Below, piece after piece: positions 9,701-16,817 of a DNA stretch of 64,000 nucleotides. A program made the position numbers and the translations under genes. This DNA comes from an uncultured Thermoproteales archaeon. Lineage in GTDB: Archaea; Thermoproteota; Thermoprotei; Thermoproteales; Thermoproteaceae. The notes below the pieces were generated by a model. That model saw nothing but the letters and a program-made list of their open reading frames with translations, was not told the DNA's origin and made no database searches. Within the stretch, counting starts at the first letter, position 1; each line of letters begins with the position of its first letter. The stretch covers positions 1 through 64,000 of the forward strand of contig CALJAK010000011.1 of the NCBI GenBank assembly GCA_938027595.1. The letters run 5' to 3'.

Positions 9701-10238
9701 TAAACAAATAACGCCGGAGAACTTCGTTGTGTTGAATCCAAAAGATGCCGCTAAATTCGGCGTTGAGACCGGCGATGTGGTTAAATTAGAAACGCCCTGG
9801 GGTTACATAGAAGCGCCGGCGGTAGTGTCAACTGCAGTAGCGCCGGGCGTAGTGTATTTGCCGTACGCCATGGGTAGATGGGCAGACACAGTAGTAGCAA
9901 AGCCGAAGTACACAGGTTTTACGAAATTTGTAGAAGAGCTGCCAGACCGCATGGAAATACCTGAAGATGCAGTGAATCCAGTCAAATCGCTCCCAGACAT
10001 AGTGAAAAAGATATTATTTACGAAAAGCCCGGCGGAGTACTACGAGAGGGGATTGGCGCCGGACAAATGGCGTTTCAACGGCGTAACGCCTAATTTAATA
10101 GAAGCGGCTGACCCCTCGTTGGGCAATTGGCCGTTGTTAACTTGGATAGGTGGGGGACAGGCGTATTTCGACACGCCAGCTCGCGTAGTTAAGACTGGAA
10201 AGAAACACAAGTTCGAAGTGCCCAACATCATTTGGTAA
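6720..10238 (+). CDS. molybdopterin oxidoreductase catalytic subunit (tetrathionate/arsenate reductase clade)
   Basis: 1172 residues. A Tat leader (NRRTYIKGG, residues 6-14) is followed by an Fe-S site Cys59-x2-Cys62-x3-Cys66 with a distant Cys126 (GMLCARG). Cys305 in HTSACQLGFYAG is the best candidate for the Mo or W ligand. GHPRYASMWEF and the C-terminal LVFSSGPLFTKHRSQFYYW / VETGDVVKLETPWG regions are typical molybdopterin-dinucleotide-binding segments. The large size, Tat leader and B-C-A gene order resemble TtrBCA. Archaeal arsenate reductases of Pyrobaculum fall in the same clade, so tetrathionate, arsenate and related oxyanions are all possible substrates. Expected location is the outer face of the membrane. 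Confidence 0.85.
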   Translation: MSAKVNRRTYIKGGIAIASLAVFLNGYWDIIDKVIRPKRQFYDSDPQFGDNVRYVHSTCLGCNVRCGIRARVVKYGDVEVIERIEGNPYHIYNRAVSFGKQTQRYDPLPYNTPVKEAVEKWSGMLCARGADGIHYVYDPYRVLKPLRRAGPRGSGKWKVITWEELVRCVTEGCEIPETGERLPGLRDFFAYGKLREAGFEDPVKVLSDMKKDVDGIMAIAKARDKTYDDLVKAIEDFKAKWSKTLGERGLKLEDVLIDPDRPDLGTRANMVIWLRGRGQDNADVFYRRWTFAFGSVNWARHTSACQLGFYAGNYLWSGFYDINPERSAKVLIAAGVEMGRIHPGATGQGLIIEKAAEGEAKIYWVNPHAPRTRARGNIVWVPVKPGEDGALAFALIRWLLENKRYNEAFHSAPNAEAARKLGYPYHSNATWLLIAEEGHPRFGEFLKAKDVGLEDSDKYVVRTGEKFAVFDKVDKAELLFEGRVTLTTGETVLVKTPLKMLHDEAFSRSFEDWVAIASPYERGTPEFDNYVEIVKSMARDFAEAAPMAATYIHRGAGMHPNGEYIVWAYRTLDILIGNFHRRGGLLGRPSLTSYNSYLYDLRDSGFGEPVRWGPPIDRHKYSYEDTLEYWLRVKKAMKEGKKGEEAVKAAFPTKRPWYPLTPEEIYTEIFAGIAESYPYPAGVLILYYANPVIATNYGLKFVEVLKDTKKLPLYIGITTTINESYLYADYIVPDTTYLETGTSGVHFLYGGGLGYVRAEGWRTPVIMPLTQQIGTCPNGHPRYASMWEFLIDVGKALKMPGFGDRAFPGVRGRKYEGQWFSMHCFWEYIMRVYANGAAHAKDLKLIPEEIPEEEVQFVERNYPIAQFKDILPPDEWKYAAYVLARGGVFTRYEDSFDAAGWSKRSVPGDRILKLWHDKLAKTRNSVTGEKFYGGPKYFPPATYAPVAPAFAKVDKWLLGTPLRQLYSEREWPLTLVFSSGPLFTKHRSQFYYWLKQITPENFVVLNPKDAAKFGVETGDVVKLETPWGYIEAPAVVSTAVAPGVVYLPYAMGRWADTVVAKPKYTGFTKFVEELPDRMEIPEDAVNPVKSLPDIVKKILFTKSPAEYYERGLAPDKWRFNGVTPNLIEAADPSLGNWPLLTWIGGGQAYFDTPARVVKTGKKHKFEVPNIIW

Positions 10239-10269
10239 ATCCCCATTTTTATATACCTATTTTTTATAT

Positions 10270-10749
10270 ATGGATTCATTCAATAGGGGAATTTGGGGGA
10301 GTCTAGCTGCTGGCGTACTCATTGTATTTGTCTTACTCACCGTGGGTTTTTACGAATTAACTCACCCGGCGGCTCTGGTTGGGATGTCTACACTTGTGGC
10401 GATAGCTGTCTATGTATATTTCAACTTCAGAGAGGCGCTTGGAGAAAAGTGGTTCAATCGGCTGGGGCCCCCCATAATTAGCCTAGCCGCCGTGGGGGTC
10501 ATACTCCTCTGGCTCGGTCGGGCGGAGGGGGCAGTCGCAATCGCCGTGGCTTACTTCGGCGAGCCAGCCATGGGGTATTACATATACAAAAAGTTAAAGA
10601 ACTACAGCGCCCCGTGGGCTTTAGCTTTTCTGACGTCTGCAGTTGTTTACGCATACACACTCCCACTAACAATGTGGAGCCTCTGGACAATCCCCCTAAC
10701 GGCAGACGTAGTGAAAGTAATTACTCTCACCTACTTTGCCGTACGCTAG
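10270..10749 (+). CDS. small integral membrane protein, unknown function
   Basis: 159 residues with about five transmembrane segments (roughly 10-27, 33-50, 66-82, 86-97 and 112-155) separated by short loops. No conserved motif is recognised. It starts 31 bp after the oxidoreductase gene behind its own TATA-like TTTATATA at 10246-10253, so it may be transcribed separately. A role in anchoring or assembling the respiratory complex is possible but unsupported. Confidence 0.65.
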   Translation: MDSFNRGIWGSLAAGVLIVFVLLTVGFYELTHPAALVGMSTLVAIAVYVYFNFREALGEKWFNRLGPPIISLAAVGVILLWLGRAEGAVAIAVAYFGEPAMGYYIYKKLKNYSAPWALAFLTSAVVYAYTLPLTMWSLWTIPLTADVVKVITLTYFAVR

Positions 10750-10757
10750 GGGCAGGT

Positions 10758-10808
10758 TTCACGTCGTTGTGAATTCGCGTCCGCGGCGTGGGACTGCGGG
10801 AGACGCCG
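10758..10808. other. two adjacent hairpins in an intergenic stretch
   Basis: TTCAC/GTGAA (10758-10773, six-base loop) and CGGCGT/ACGCCG (10784-10808, thirteen-base loop) lie between the membrane protein gene and the true start of the metallohydrolase. GC-rich paired RNA in hyperthermophiles often marks structured transcripts. No box motifs allow an assignment; an H/ACA-like RNA was considered but is not supported. Confidence 0.3.
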
Positions 10809-10853
10809 GTTGTTACAGCGGCGGTGGTAAAATTAATCTATCAATTGTTTCAT

Positions 10854-11717
10854 GTGGAAATAAAGCCTGTGGGGGAGGAGTCTATGGGTGTGAGGTCTAT
10901 GTGTCTCCACGTCGAGACTAGAGACGTGCGGATACTTCTAGACGCCGGGGTCTCTCTGGCGCCTAGGAGGTTCGGCCTCCCGCCGCACGAGAGGGAGTTA
11001 GAGAGAGTTAGAGAAGTGAGGTCTCGCATGGTCAACCTCCCGGCGGATGTAGTGACTGTGAGTCACTACCACAGAGATCACTTCACGCCGTGGTACCCCA
11101 GTCTCTACATGGCTACGGAGAGCAATACTTACATAGAGATATATAGAGGTAGAAAAATTTTGGCGAAGCACCCCGCCGATTTGAATTGGTCGCAAAAACG
11201 CCGCCACTACGGTTTTGTTAAATCTCTCCAAACCGCTGGGGGCGAGTTAATATACGCCGACGGCGGCGAGTGGCGTTTTGGCTCTACCTTAGTGATGGCT
11301 TCTCAACCCCTCTGGCATGGGGCTGTTGGCTCTAAGACGGGGAGAGTAATTGGTTTTGCCGTAATCGACGGCGAGGAGAGACTCGTCTTTCTCCCAGACG
11401 TAGAGGGACCGCTCGAGCCGGAGCCGTTGCGTTTTGCCGAGTCTGTAAAACCCACTATAGTCATAGTTGGAGGCCCCGCCGTTTATTTAAACATGGAGAT
11501 AGAGAAAGCCGTGGAGAATCTCAAATCGCTTATAGACATGTCTCCCCACACGTTAGTTCTCGCGCATCACCTCTTGAGAGATTTAGACTGGCGGCGGAGA
11601 GTGGCGGAAGTGTTGGAATACGGCGAGAGGAAAAGAGTTTACGTAACTACCTACGCAGGGCTGGCCGGCTTGCCCGAAGAACTGCTGGAGGCTAGGCGGA
11701 GGGAGTTATACAGATAG
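10854..11717 (+). CDS. UPF0282-type metallo-beta-lactamase-fold hydrolase
   Basis: 287 residues from GTG 10854, giving MEIKPVGEESMGVRSMC, the conserved opening of the UPF0282 archaeal family. Metal ligands are visible in SHYHRDHF (HxHxDH), in LWHGAVGS and in VLAHHLLRD near the C-terminus. The fold suggests a two-metal hydrolase, but the substrate is unknown. TAAAATTAATC at 10828-10838, about 21 bp upstream, supports this start over longer readings from 10788. The 3' end overlaps the convergent solute-binding protein gene by 12 bp. Confidence 0.82.
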   Translation: MEIKPVGEESMGVRSMCLHVETRDVRILLDAGVSLAPRRFGLPPHERELERVREVRSRMVNLPADVVTVSHYHRDHFTPWYPSLYMATESNTYIEIYRGRKILAKHPADLNWSQKRRHYGFVKSLQTAGGELIYADGGEWRFGSTLVMASQPLWHGAVGSKTGRVIGFAVIDGEERLVFLPDVEGPLEPEPLRFAESVKPTIVIVGGPAVYLNMEIEKAVENLKSLIDMSPHTLVLAHHLLRDLDWRRRVAEVLEYGERKRVYVTTYAGLAGLPEELLEARRRELYR

Positions 11718-13139
11718 CGAGCCCCCGGCGGCGCTCTCGTGAGACTTCCGCATGCGACTTCTCAACACAATGTAGGACAAGGCGAAGATCAAAGCGAAAG
11801 ACAAGGCGTAGAGAATTGGCGTCCAGCCTAGCTCTGTGGATGCGCGTGGTTCTGCGCGCTGCGCTGCCTCGAGTTGGGCGGCCACCTGCCGGTATTTCGA
11901 CCTAGCTGCCTCTCTCCAAGCGTGGTAAATCTGGTCTCTGTACGTGGGGTCTTTGGCGAGTTTGTCGTTTATCTCAACGGCGTTTTGGTAAGTGAAAGTC
12001 TGGACTGAACCAGTGGCTGGGTCTGTGTAGTTCACCGGCGCGGCTAACGCAGCCCAGAGTTGGTTGAACTGCGCTTCTGTAATTCTGCCGTCTAAACGAG
12101 CTTTGGCTAACTTCGCCCACACCTCCGTCAACAAGTCTTGCAAATCCACTAGAGTAGCTTCGTAGTAGTAGACGAAAGAGTAATAGTAGGAGGCGCTCTT
12201 CTCAGGCGGCACTGCTAGAATTTTGGAATTCATTAACTTCTCCAAGTGTTTCTTCAAGAGAGACGCCTTCGTTTGATTCACGTCGGGCGAGTCCAACAAC
12301 GCGGGGTTGCCGGGGAGTATATAGCGGTCCACAGTGTACTTGGCGATCTCTGTGAGGAAGAACTTAGCCAACGCCTCGGCTTTAGACCTATCGGCGCTTT
12401 TAGGTATAGCCACCGGGTCGTAGAGAATGTCAGTGCCGTCTTGCGGAATGCAGTAGTCCAACCCAGCGACAAAAGCGAAGTAATCCACCATGGGTCCGAA
12501 GAGCGCCTCCCCTCTCTTCACCATGTCTCTCACGGCGCCGCTGGAATCTACAAACCTAGCCAAAGCCGCCATCGCGGTGAGATATCTCCAACCTTCTTCC
12601 CAGCCATATATCTCAGTGACTAACTGCATCATGGCGGCTGTGGAGGTGGATTTAGAAGGTTTGGCGATCGCGAGGGGCTTCCTCCCAGTAGTTAGGTAGT
12701 ACTGCGTCAGTTCGAGAGAAGCCATGTCTCTCCAGCTACACACCGGCTTCAAACCAACTAGAGACTCTGCGCTGTAGCCAATCACGTAACCCAACAAAGC
12801 GTAGACGACATAGTACACCTCCCCATCTGGCCCGTATCTCTTCAGAGGTATGTTCCCCACTCTGTCCGGCACTTCGGGCAGGGGGGGCATGGGGGCTAGA
12901 TATCCATCTCTATAGAGAGATTCATACAACACGGGGGCCCCAGCCCAGAGGAAATCTACGCCACCTCTGTCGATCAACGCCTTCCACTGGAGGGGGTCGG
13001 CGGGGATTATCCTAATGTCTGGAAAATGCTCCCTCAGTTTGGGCAGCGCCACGTCTATAGACGCCGGGTCGGCTCGGGTTACCACAGTAGTGGAAAAAAC
13101 CAGAGTCGCCAAGAGGAGGAGAATCCACACACTCCTCAT
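11706..13139 (-). CDS. membrane-anchored extracellular solute-binding protein (ABC type, family 1)
   Basis: 477 residues. A signal peptide (about residues 1-20) precedes a two-lobed binding-protein domain with GGVDFLWAGAPVLYESL and QDGTDILYDPVAIPKSADRSKAEALAKFF, typical of iron/spermidine-type family 1 proteins. A hydrophobic segment (about 447-465) followed by RSRMRKS would anchor the C-terminus in the membrane, as in many archaeal binding proteins. No permease or ATPase gene is adjacent on the same strand, so its transporter must be elsewhere. A CTATAAAA box at 13155-13162 sits about 20 bp before the ATG at 13139. Ligand unknown. Confidence 0.72.
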   Translation of the reverse strand: MRSVWILLLLATLVFSTTVVTRADPASIDVALPKLREHFPDIRIIPADPLQWKALIDRGGVDFLWAGAPVLYESLYRDGYLAPMPPLPEVPDRVGNIPLKRYGPDGEVYYVVYALLGYVIGYSAESLVGLKPVCSWRDMASLELTQYYLTTGRKPLAIAKPSKSTSTAAMMQLVTEIYGWEEGWRYLTAMAALARFVDSSGAVRDMVKRGEALFGPMVDYFAFVAGLDYCIPQDGTDILYDPVAIPKSADRSKAEALAKFFLTEIAKYTVDRYILPGNPALLDSPDVNQTKASLLKKHLEKLMNSKILAVPPEKSASYYYSFVYYYEATLVDLQDLLTEVWAKLAKARLDGRITEAQFNQLWAALAAPVNYTDPATGSVQTFTYQNAVEINDKLAKDPTYRDQIYHAWREAARSKYRQVAAQLEAAQRAEPRASTELGWTPILYALSFALIFALSYIVLRSRMRKSHESAAGGSLSV

Positions 13140-13181
13140 GACAGTGGCTACGTAGTCTATAAAATTTTTTTCGGAATTGGA

Positions 13182-14351
13182 CTAAACCCGCTCTAACACT
13201 ACCGCAGCTCCTTGCCCACCGCCGACGCAGAGCGTGGCAACGCCGTAATCCACTCCGTCTAGCTGGAGCTGCCGCGCTAGCGTCCCCACGATCCTGGCGC
13301 CGGTGGCTCCCAGGGGGTGGCCGATGGCTATCGCGCCGCCTCTAGTGTTCACTGTCTCTGGGTCTATGCCTAACTCTCTTATGGCATAGAGCGTAACCAC
13401 GGCGAAGGCTTCGTTGATTTCCCACCGTCCGATTTGTTTCGCCGTGAGGTTTGCTTTCTCTAGCGCTTTCCTAGAGGCGGGCACTGGCCCCATGCCCATG
13501 ACGTCCGGCGGCACCCCGGCGAAGGTAACTGCTCTAATCTTCGCCATGGGTTGAAGTCCGTACTTCTTTACGGCTTCTCGCGACGCCAACATGACGTACG
13601 CAGCGCCTGAGTTGAGCGGCGAGGAGTTGCCAGCTGTAATGACGCCGTCTGGTTTAAACGCCGGCGGCAATTTGGCGAGAGTTTCTGGCGTGGTGTCTGG
13701 CCTCACTGATTGGTCTCGGTCTATTGTCTTCCCTCTGCTTGTCAAGGGAGTTATTTCGTCTTTGAAGTAGCCAGCGGCGTACGCCTCCGCCGCCCGCTTG
13801 TGACTTCTGTAAGACCAGAAATCCATCTCCTCTCTGGATATGGCTGAAATTTCTGCCAACTTCTCGGCGGTGAGTCCCATTATATATCCAACTTGGAGAT
13901 TGTACAATTTGTACTCCTCGTCGGTTAGAAACTTGGGGTTTATCTCTATGTGTGGGTTTTGGTACATGGGGGTTTTAGACATTTTCTCCACGCCGCCGGC
14001 TATGGCGAGGTCAATCATGCCGGTTGCAATCTCGCCAGCCGCCATGGCGATGGCGGTGATTGACGATGCGCATTGTCTATCCACATGTACCGCTGGGATG
14101 GTGTAGGGGAGCCCGCCGGCGAACACTACGTGTCTACCGCCGTATAGCCACTGTTCACCCACGGGCAGAGCGGTGCCAGTTATCAACTCCTCCACGGCTC
14201 CCGGCTCTACGCCGGTTTTTTCGAGTAGAGACTTCACCGCGGCGGCTGCTATTTCTTCGGGTCTCAATTCCCAAAAGTCGTCTTTCTCTGGCTCTCTCCT
14301 ACTGAAGCGCGTGAAGGCCGTTCTGGAGAAGCCCACAACGTAGACGTCCAT
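13182..14351 (-). CDS. acetyl-CoA C-acetyltransferase (thiolase)
   Basis: 389 residues with Cys94 in VDRQCASSITA (acyl-enzyme nucleophile), GHPLGATGAR (catalytic His) and CVGGGQGAA (second Cys). It is a complete degradative-type thiolase; no DUF35 partner follows, unlike the archaeal mevalonate-pathway enzyme. In Thermoproteales the acetoacetyl-CoA thiolase closes the dicarboxylate/4-hydroxybutyrate cycle by making two acetyl-CoA, and the fused crotonyl-CoA enzyme at 45803-47773 would provide its substrate. The two genes are far apart, so the link is inference. The gene is divergent from the MetE-like gene, with separate TATA boxes at about 14370-14377 and 14393-14400. Confidence 0.88.
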   Translation of the reverse strand: MDVYVVGFSRTAFTRFSRREPEKDDFWELRPEEIAAAAVKSLLEKTGVEPGAVEELITGTALPVGEQWLYGGRHVVFAGGLPYTIPAVHVDRQCASSITAIAMAAGEIATGMIDLAIAGGVEKMSKTPMYQNPHIEINPKFLTDEEYKLYNLQVGYIMGLTAEKLAEISAISREEMDFWSYRSHKRAAEAYAAGYFKDEITPLTSRGKTIDRDQSVRPDTTPETLAKLPPAFKPDGVITAGNSSPLNSGAAYVMLASREAVKKYGLQPMAKIRAVTFAGVPPDVMGMGPVPASRKALEKANLTAKQIGRWEINEAFAVVTLYAIRELGIDPETVNTRGGAIAIGHPLGATGARIVGTLARQLQLDGVDYGVATLCVGGGQGAAVVLERV

Positions 14352-14420
14352 TGCAACAACTACATAGCTATATATAACGTTTTATAGAAAAATTTTAAAA
14401 GACGCTAGCTACGTGTCTCA

Positions 14421-15575
14421 ATGTCGCTGCCGCGTGCGTTTATAACTTCCGTAGTGGGGTCGTGGCCTAGGCCCAACTGGTTAATAGACGCCTTCGACAA
14501 GTTCGAAAGTGGACAAATGGACCGGCGGACTTTCGACCAGTATCTAGACGACGCGGTGAAGTTAGCCATACGCGACCAAGAGGAGGCGGGGCTCGACGTG
14601 GTTACAGACGGCGAGCAGAGGAGAACTTCTTTCGTGGCTTTCGTTGGGCAGAAAATCAAGGGCTTCAAGATCGTGAAAGCGGAGGAGTTGAACCCCAACG
14701 CCAGGGAGATCATGAAGAGACACAAAGCCCCACTCACCATCTGGAGACCTGTGGTGGCTGGGTACATTGAGGATAGTGTTTTGGCCGTGGACGAGCTGCG
14801 GTACGCCAAGCAAGTGTCAACTAAGCCAATCAAAGTGACGTTGCCGTCGCCGTATTTAGTCATGTGGGAGTCTTGGCACGCCAAAATTTCCTCCCCCTAC
14901 TACCCCCGGCCTGAGGACGCGGCAGAGGCGTACGTAAAGGCATTGAGGCGGGAGATCGCCAGATTGATCGAGAGCGGTGCGGCTTTTATACAACTGGACG
15001 AGCCCATGTTGGGAGATTTGGTGGAGGCTGGGGGAGACGAGCCGGATAGATACAAGCGGGTGGCTTCGGAGCTCTATGGACAGAAATACAGAGGTTTGCG
15101 AGACGAGATACAACTAGCTGTAGATTTAGTAAACGAAGCCGTCCAGGGCTTCGGCACTTCGGTGCGGTTGGGTATGCATTTAGACAGGTGGCCCACTGAC
15201 GAATCGCCGGTAGTGGGTTACGAAAGGTTAGCTCCTCACGTATTCGATATCAAAGTGCGGCAGTACGTAGTGGAGTATAAACATCCAAAGATGGGCAACC
15301 CCGAGGAGTTTGCGAAAATACTGCCGCCGGACAAGGAGATCGGTCTGGGGTCAATCGACGTGAGAGACCCCAAGAGAGTGGAGACTGTGGAGGAGGTAGT
15401 GACGCATGTGGAGCGGATAGTCAAATACGTAGACCCCACTCGCATATGGCTCAACCCAGACTGCGGCTTCGCTCCAGGCATGTATAGAGCGTTCCCCAGA
15501 ACTGTGGCTATAGAAAAGTTGAGAGTAATGACTAAAGCAGCTGGGAAGTTGAGAGAGAAGTATTGGTGGGCGTAG
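14421..15575 (+). CDS. cobalamin-independent methionine synthase-like protein (MetE C-domain family)
   Basis: 384 residues covering a single MetE-type (UROD/MetE-fold) barrel. Conserved blocks are VVGSWPRPNWL at the start, DVVTDGEQRRTSF, AAFIQLDEPML and WLNPDCGFAPG. Of the MetE zinc ligands, His (LGMHLDRW), Glu (VVEYKH) and the last Cys (NPDCGF) can be aligned, but the Cys of the HxC motif is Asp here. Methyl transfer to homocysteine is therefore plausible but not certain. The N-terminal half of full-length MetE is absent, as in archaeal core enzymes. TATA-like ATTTTAAAAG at 14391-14400 fits the ATG at 14421. Confidence 0.68.
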   Translation: MSLPRAFITSVVGSWPRPNWLIDAFDKFESGQMDRRTFDQYLDDAVKLAIRDQEEAGLDVVTDGEQRRTSFVAFVGQKIKGFKIVKAEELNPNAREIMKRHKAPLTIWRPVVAGYIEDSVLAVDELRYAKQVSTKPIKVTLPSPYLVMWESWHAKISSPYYPRPEDAAEAYVKALRREIARLIESGAAFIQLDEPMLGDLVEAGGDEPDRYKRVASELYGQKYRGLRDEIQLAVDLVNEAVQGFGTSVRLGMHLDRWPTDESPVVGYERLAPHVFDIKVRQYVVEYKHPKMGNPEEFAKILPPDKEIGLGSIDVRDPKRVETVEEVVTHVERIVKYVDPTRIWLNPDCGFAPGMYRAFPRTVAIEKLRVMTKAAGKLREKYWWA

Positions 15576-16516
15576 AGCCCCTCTGGCGTTCTTTTTTCAA
15601 ACACCTCGCCAGCCGAGGAGTTGAGTCCATATGTCTACCCAAGTGGTTTAGGTGCAAGTGGGACCCGCCGCAGTGTGTGACAGTAGAGTTGCTGCTGGGG
15701 CGGTGGCGTTTATGCAAATCGCCTGCCAGCGGCAGAACCATCGGCGTCTGGAGCGGAGTGCAGTTAGCCACAGCCGGCGTTGGGGTGGCGTGTAATTGGC
15801 GCCTCGCCAAGCGGTGTGTAGACCAATTCCAACACGACTACACGCCGCCGGACGTCCCCAAGTTCGTCGTGGATCTATCACTGTGGGGAGAACACACCGC
15901 TGGAGAGAAACACGAGTTGGCGGAGCAGATAATCATGGCGCTGTCGGCGGTGAGGTCACACTTTTGGGATGGGAATTTCTGGATTACACACGCGCCGGCG
16001 GAGCTCGTGGAGTTTCTCAACCGGTTGGTGCACAAGATGAACATAGCCAGAGAACTGCCGCCGGCGGCGTCGCCAGTAGTGTTAGACCCAGAAGGCGATT
16101 GCGTATTTACAGAAGAAGATTTGTCTCGACACGACGTTTTCATAGTGGGGGGGATTGTGGACAAAGAGCGGACTGCCAAGTCAGCCACGGCGAGGTTGGC
16201 TGAGCTCCTCGGCGTGGCTAAGCGGTGTAGGATTGAGTTGAGGGGGTCCACCGTGGGTGTGCCAGACAGGATAAACAAAATTGTGGAGATTCTAGTGAAA
16301 ACCTTCGCTGGGGCGTCTCTAGAGTCGGCGATTTTGAGTAGCCAAGCCAAGAGAGATAGAGTATATAGACTCATGTGGGAGATACAGAAACGCGGGCGGA
16401 GGAGGGGGAACGCTCTGGAGATTTCTCGAGAGGCGTTGGCTGAAGTCAACTGGCTAGGCGCTTCTGAAGAAGAATTAAAACTAGCGCTTAAGAAAACTCG
16501 CGCAGTTGTAACTTGA
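15563..16516 (+). CDS. Trm10-family tRNA (purine-9-N1)-methyltransferase
   Basis: About 317 residues from TTG 15563 or GTG 15566, overlapping the end of the MetE-like gene by 13 bp. The middle holds FVVDLSLWGEHTAGEKHELAEQI and FIVGGIVDKERTAKSA, and later RGSTVGVPDRINKIVEIL; this order matches the SPOUT domain of archaeal Trm10, which methylates N1 of A9 and/or G9 of tRNA. An N-terminal extension with several Cys and Trp residues and a basic tail (KRGRRRG) could bind tRNA. The assignment is from remembered family motifs, so moderate confidence. Confidence 0.68.
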   Translation: MVGVEPLWRSFFKHLASRGVESICLPKWFRCKWDPPQCVTVELLLGRWRLCKSPASGRTIGVWSGVQLATAGVGVACNWRLAKRCVDQFQHDYTPPDVPKFVVDLSLWGEHTAGEKHELAEQIIMALSAVRSHFWDGNFWITHAPAELVEFLNRLVHKMNIARELPPAASPVVLDPEGDCVFTEEDLSRHDVFIVGGIVDKERTAKSATARLAELLGVAKRCRIELRGSTVGVPDRINKIVEILVKTFAGASLESAILSSQAKRDRVYRLMWEIQKRGRRRGNALEISREALAEVNWLGASEEELKLALKKTRAVVT

Positions 16517-16817
16517 CGACTAGAGCTAACGTTATCAAGAGGTAGAGCAACAACGGCAAGTGCTCCAGCGCCAACTCCCCGAACCCCCCCGCTGGTGACC
16601 AAACCGTGCGGGAGACTCTCCCAGCGTTAAACGCCAACAACGCGGCGAGTAGTGGATATATTCGCCTAGCTCCCCTCCACAACAACACAGCTGCGGTTGT
16701 GTACGCCGCTGCTAGCATTAAGTTCTCTGCCACAAGTAGCGGGGGGAGCCCCACTAAATTTATCCCCACGTATCCAACTGCCAGGAGGAGTAACAAAACC
16801 GCCAGACCCCTAGTCAT
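16488..16817 (-). CDS. small membrane protein, unknown function
   Basis: 109 residues with three to four hydrophobic segments (about 5-23, 30-46, 52-64 and 85-104) joined by short basic loops. It overlaps the 3' end of the aconitase gene by 8 bp on the same strand and the convergent Trm10-like gene by 29 bp. Co-transcription with aconitase is likely, but nothing links the functions. No recognised family. Confidence 0.6.
   Translation of the reverse strand: MTRGLAVLLLLLAVGYVGINLVGLPPLLVAENLMLAAAYTTAAVLLWRGARRIYPLLAALLAFNAGRVSRTVWSPAGGFGELALEHLPLLLYLLITLALVVKLQLREFS

Noticed and set aside
10758-10808. H/ACA-like sRNA
   Set aside because: Two hairpins are present but no clear kink-turn or ACA box at the right distance was found.
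15838-16602. Plausible 254-codon minus-strand gene
   Set aside because: It is antisense to the Trm10-like gene, Ser/Thr-rich without motifs, and has no TATA box.
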